Assembly (NCBI GenBank): GCA_900769995.1
Contig: CAAGIT010000138.1
Coordinates: 1-15,336, forward strand
Reading direction: 5' to 3'
Source of the DNA: an uncultured Oscillospiraceae bacterium
Lineage (GTDB): Bacteria; Bacillota; Clostridia; Oscillospirales; Oscillospiraceae
DNA: 15,336 bases
The translations under genes and the position numbers were made by a program. Below, one piece after another: positions 13,343 to 15,336 of the stretch. The notes below the pieces were generated by a model. It was given only the letters and a program-made list of their open reading frames with translations, searched no databases and was not told the DNA's origin. Positions within the stretch are counted from its first letter, which is position 1. The number at the start of each line of letters is the position of its first letter.

Positions 13343-15336
13343 ATGGCTTTTGTGCATCTGCATGTGCATACCGAATACAGCTTGCTGGACGGCGCCTGCC
13401 GCATCGGCAAGCTTGTCAAGCGTGTGGCGGAGCTGGGTCAGTCGGCCGTGGCGATCACCGATCACGGTGTCATGTACGGCGTGATCGATTTTTACCGTGC
13501 GGCAAAGGCGGCAGGTGTCAAGCCCATCATCGGCTGCGAGGTCTATGTCGCACCAGCCTCCATGACCGAGCACAGCAAGGAGCAGCAGCATTTGGTGCTC
13601 CTGTGTGAGAATGAAACCGGCTACCGCAATCTGAGCTATATGGTTTCGCGGGCGTTTTTGGACGGGTTTTATTACAAACCGCGTGTGGATATGGAGCTGC
13701 TGCGGCAGCATTCCGAGGGCATTATCGCGCTGTCTGCGTGTCTGGCGGGCGGCATTTCGCAGAGATTGCGTGCGAACGACTATGACGGCGCAAAGGCACT
13801 GGCATTGGAATTTGCCGAGATTTTCGGTGAAGACCACTTCTACTTAGAGTTGCAGGATCATGGCATCGCGGAGCAAAAGGAGGTCAATCGCGGCATTTTG
13901 CAGCTTGCCCGGGAGACGGGTCTGCCGCTGGTCGCGACGAACGATGCGCACTATCTCACCCGCGAGGACAGCCGGATCCAGGATGTGCTGATGTGCATCC
14001 AGATGGGCAAGACCGTCAACGACCCGAACCGTATGCGGTTTGAGACAGACGAATTTTATATCAAATCCGAGCAGGAGATGGCGGAGCTTTTCCCCAACCA
14101 CCTTGAGGCGCTGGAGAATACCGCACGCATTGCCGAGCGGTGCAGCGTGGAGTTCACGTTTGGTGAATACCATCTGCCCGAGTTTCAATACCCCGAGGGC
14201 TATGACGGTTGGGGCTGGTTCTCGAAGCTCTGCTATGACGGCTATCATGAGCGCTATCCGGATGACCCCGAGGGCTATCGCGAGCGACTGGAATATGAGA
14301 TGTCCATGATCCGTAAGATGGGCTATGTGGACTATTTCCTCATCGTGGCGGATTTTGTCGCCTATGCCCGCTCACAGGGTATCCCTGTCGGGCCCGGACG
14401 CGGTTCGGCAGCCGGTGCGATCGTGTCGTACTGTCTGCGCATCACCGACCTCGACCCGATGAAATACAGCCTCTATTTTGAACGCTTTTTGAACCCCGAA
14501 CGCGTCAGTATGCCGGATATTGATATGGATTTCTGTCAGGCAAGACGCGGCGAGGTCATTGACTATGTGACCCGCAAATACGGCAAGGACCGTGTGGCGC
14601 AGATCGTCACCTTCGGCACGATGGCGGCGCGTGCGGCGATCCGCGATGTCGGCCGTGCGCTGGATTTCAGCTATGCCGAAACGGATGCCGTGGCAAAGCT
14701 GATCCCCACGACTCTGCACATGACGCTGGACGAGGCGCTGCGTGTGTCGCCGCAGCTCAAGCAGATCTACGAAGCCGATGCGCGCGTCAGGCAGTTGGTC
14801 GATACCGCGCGGGAGCTGGAGGGTATGCCGCGCAATACGTCAACCCACGCGGCGGGTGTGGTCATCACCAAAAATCCCGTGAGCGACTATGTGCCGCTGG
14901 CGAGAAATGACGATACGATCGTCACCCAGTTCACCATGACGACCATCGAGGAGCTGGGCCTGCTCAAGATGGACTTCCTCGGTCTGCGAAATCTGACGAT
15001 CATTGAGGATGCGGAGCAGATGATCCGCAAGCACACGCCCGATTTTGACCTGCAAAAGGTGCGCGACGATGACCCCGAGAGCTTCCGGATGCTCTCGGAG
15101 GGCAAGACCGCAGGCGTGTTCCAGTTGGAATCGGTGGGCATCACGGGCGTTTGCGTCAATATGCGGCCGCAGTCCATCGAGGATCTGACGGCAATCGTCG
15201 CATTGTACCGTCCCGGCCCGATGGATTCGATCCCCCGGTTTATCGACAACAAGCTCCACCCCGAAAAAATCACCTATCTGTGTCCGCAGCTCGAGCCGAT
15301 CCTCTCCGTCACCTACGGCTGTATCGTCTATCAGGA
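13343..15336 (+). CDS. dnaE: DNA polymerase III subunit alpha, 3' truncated by window edge
   Basis: The first 664 residues of the DnaE replicative polymerase, open to the end of the window with no stop. The N-terminal PHP domain begins with FVHLHVHTEYSLLDG (residues 3-17) and includes AITDHGVMYG and ATNDAHY metal-site motifs. The polymerase core follows, with GPGRGSAAGAIVSY, the catalytic PDIDMDF (D392 and D394) and KMDFLGLRNLTI (D544). These three aspartates correspond to E. coli D401, D403 and D555. ALYRPGPMDSIP marks the region leading toward the fingers. AGAGGAAG at about 13328-13335 serves as ribosome binding site. In Firmicutes, DnaE can act beside PolC as the lagging-strand or primer-extending polymerase; whether PolC exists here cannot be seen. 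The 18-base gap from whiA suggests one operon. Confidence 0.97.
   Translation, partial: MAFVHLHVHTEYSLLDGACRIGKLVKRVAELGQSAVAITDHGVMYGVIDFYRAAKAAGVKPIIGCEVYVAPASMTEHSKEQQHLVLLCENETGYRNLSYMVSRAFLDGFYYKPRVDMELLRQHSEGIIALSACLAGGISQRLRANDYDGAKALALEFAEIFGEDHFYLELQDHGIAEQKEVNRGILQLARETGLPLVATNDAHYLTREDSRIQDVLMCIQMGKTVNDPNRMRFETDEFYIKSEQEMAELFPNHLEALENTARIAERCSVEFTFGEYHLPEFQYPEGYDGWGWFSKLCYDGYHERYPDDPEGYRERLEYEMSMIRKMGYVDYFLIVADFVAYARSQGIPVGPGRGSAAGAIVSYCLRITDLDPMKYSLYFERFLNPERVSMPDIDMDFCQARRGEVIDYVTRKYGKDRVAQIVTFGTMAARAAIRDVGRALDFSYAETDAVAKLIPTTLHMTLDEALRVSPQLKQIYEADARVRQLVDTARELEGMPRNTSTHAAGVVITKNPVSDYVPLARNDDTIVTQFTMTTIEELGLLKMDFLGLRNLTIIEDAEQMIRKHTPDFDLQKVRDDDPESFRMLSEGKTAGVFQLESVGITGVCVNMRPQSIEDLTAIVALYRPGPMDSIPRFIDNKLHPEKITYLCPQLEPILSVTYGCIVYQ

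Overview
The window is about 15.3 kb of chromosomal DNA from a GC-rich Firmicute of the class Clostridia. The evidence is the hrcA/grpE-type heat-shock tail dnaK-dnaJ, the presence of whiA, a type IIb murB, an S-layer-homology (SLH) anchored secreted enzyme, AGGAGG-type ribosome binding sites and sigma-A-type promoters. A family such as the Oscillospiraceae/Ruminococcaceae is plausible, but this is inferred from style and not proven. No tRNA, rRNA, CRISPR array, phage gene or transposase was seen.

Layout. (1) Bases 2-2606: the 3' end of dnaK, an intergenic hairpin, complete dnaJ and a hairpin terminator, forming the end of a chaperone operon. (2) Bases 2607-2813: a convergent intergenic region with one copy of a dispersed repeat and a terminator-like hairpin. 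(3) Bases 2814-7283, minus strand: a 1,489-residue secreted phosphoesterase of YfkN type, with two metallophosphatase/5'-nucleotidase units joined by a beta-rich linker domain and three C-terminal SLH repeats. It should scavenge phosphate and nucleosides from extracellular nucleotides at the cell surface. (4) Bases 7284-7543: a divergent promoter region. (5) Bases 7544-9975: a uridine-kinase-family P-loop kinase and glycerol kinase glpK, closely spaced and probably cotranscribed. (6) Bases 9997-11132: a palindrome, then a Cro/C1-type HTH protein fused to four membrane helices and a LiaF-like C-terminal domain, a likely membrane-tethered regulator of envelope stress. (7) Bases 11133-11495: a gene-free stretch with the second repeat copy in inverted orientation, lying between two near-identical inverted hairpins. 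The second hairpin ends in a T-run and is a strong terminator. (8) Bases 11496-15336: murB-whiA-dnaE (3' truncated), tightly packed behind a good promoter. This run links peptidoglycan precursor synthesis, a division-associated DNA-binding protein and the replicative DNA polymerase.

No wholly new system is evident. The items most worth a second look are the HTH/four-helix/LiaF-like fusion with its upstream palindrome, the SLH-anchored tandem phosphoesterase with its middle domain, and the structured dispersed repeat that sits between hairpins at both of its sites.
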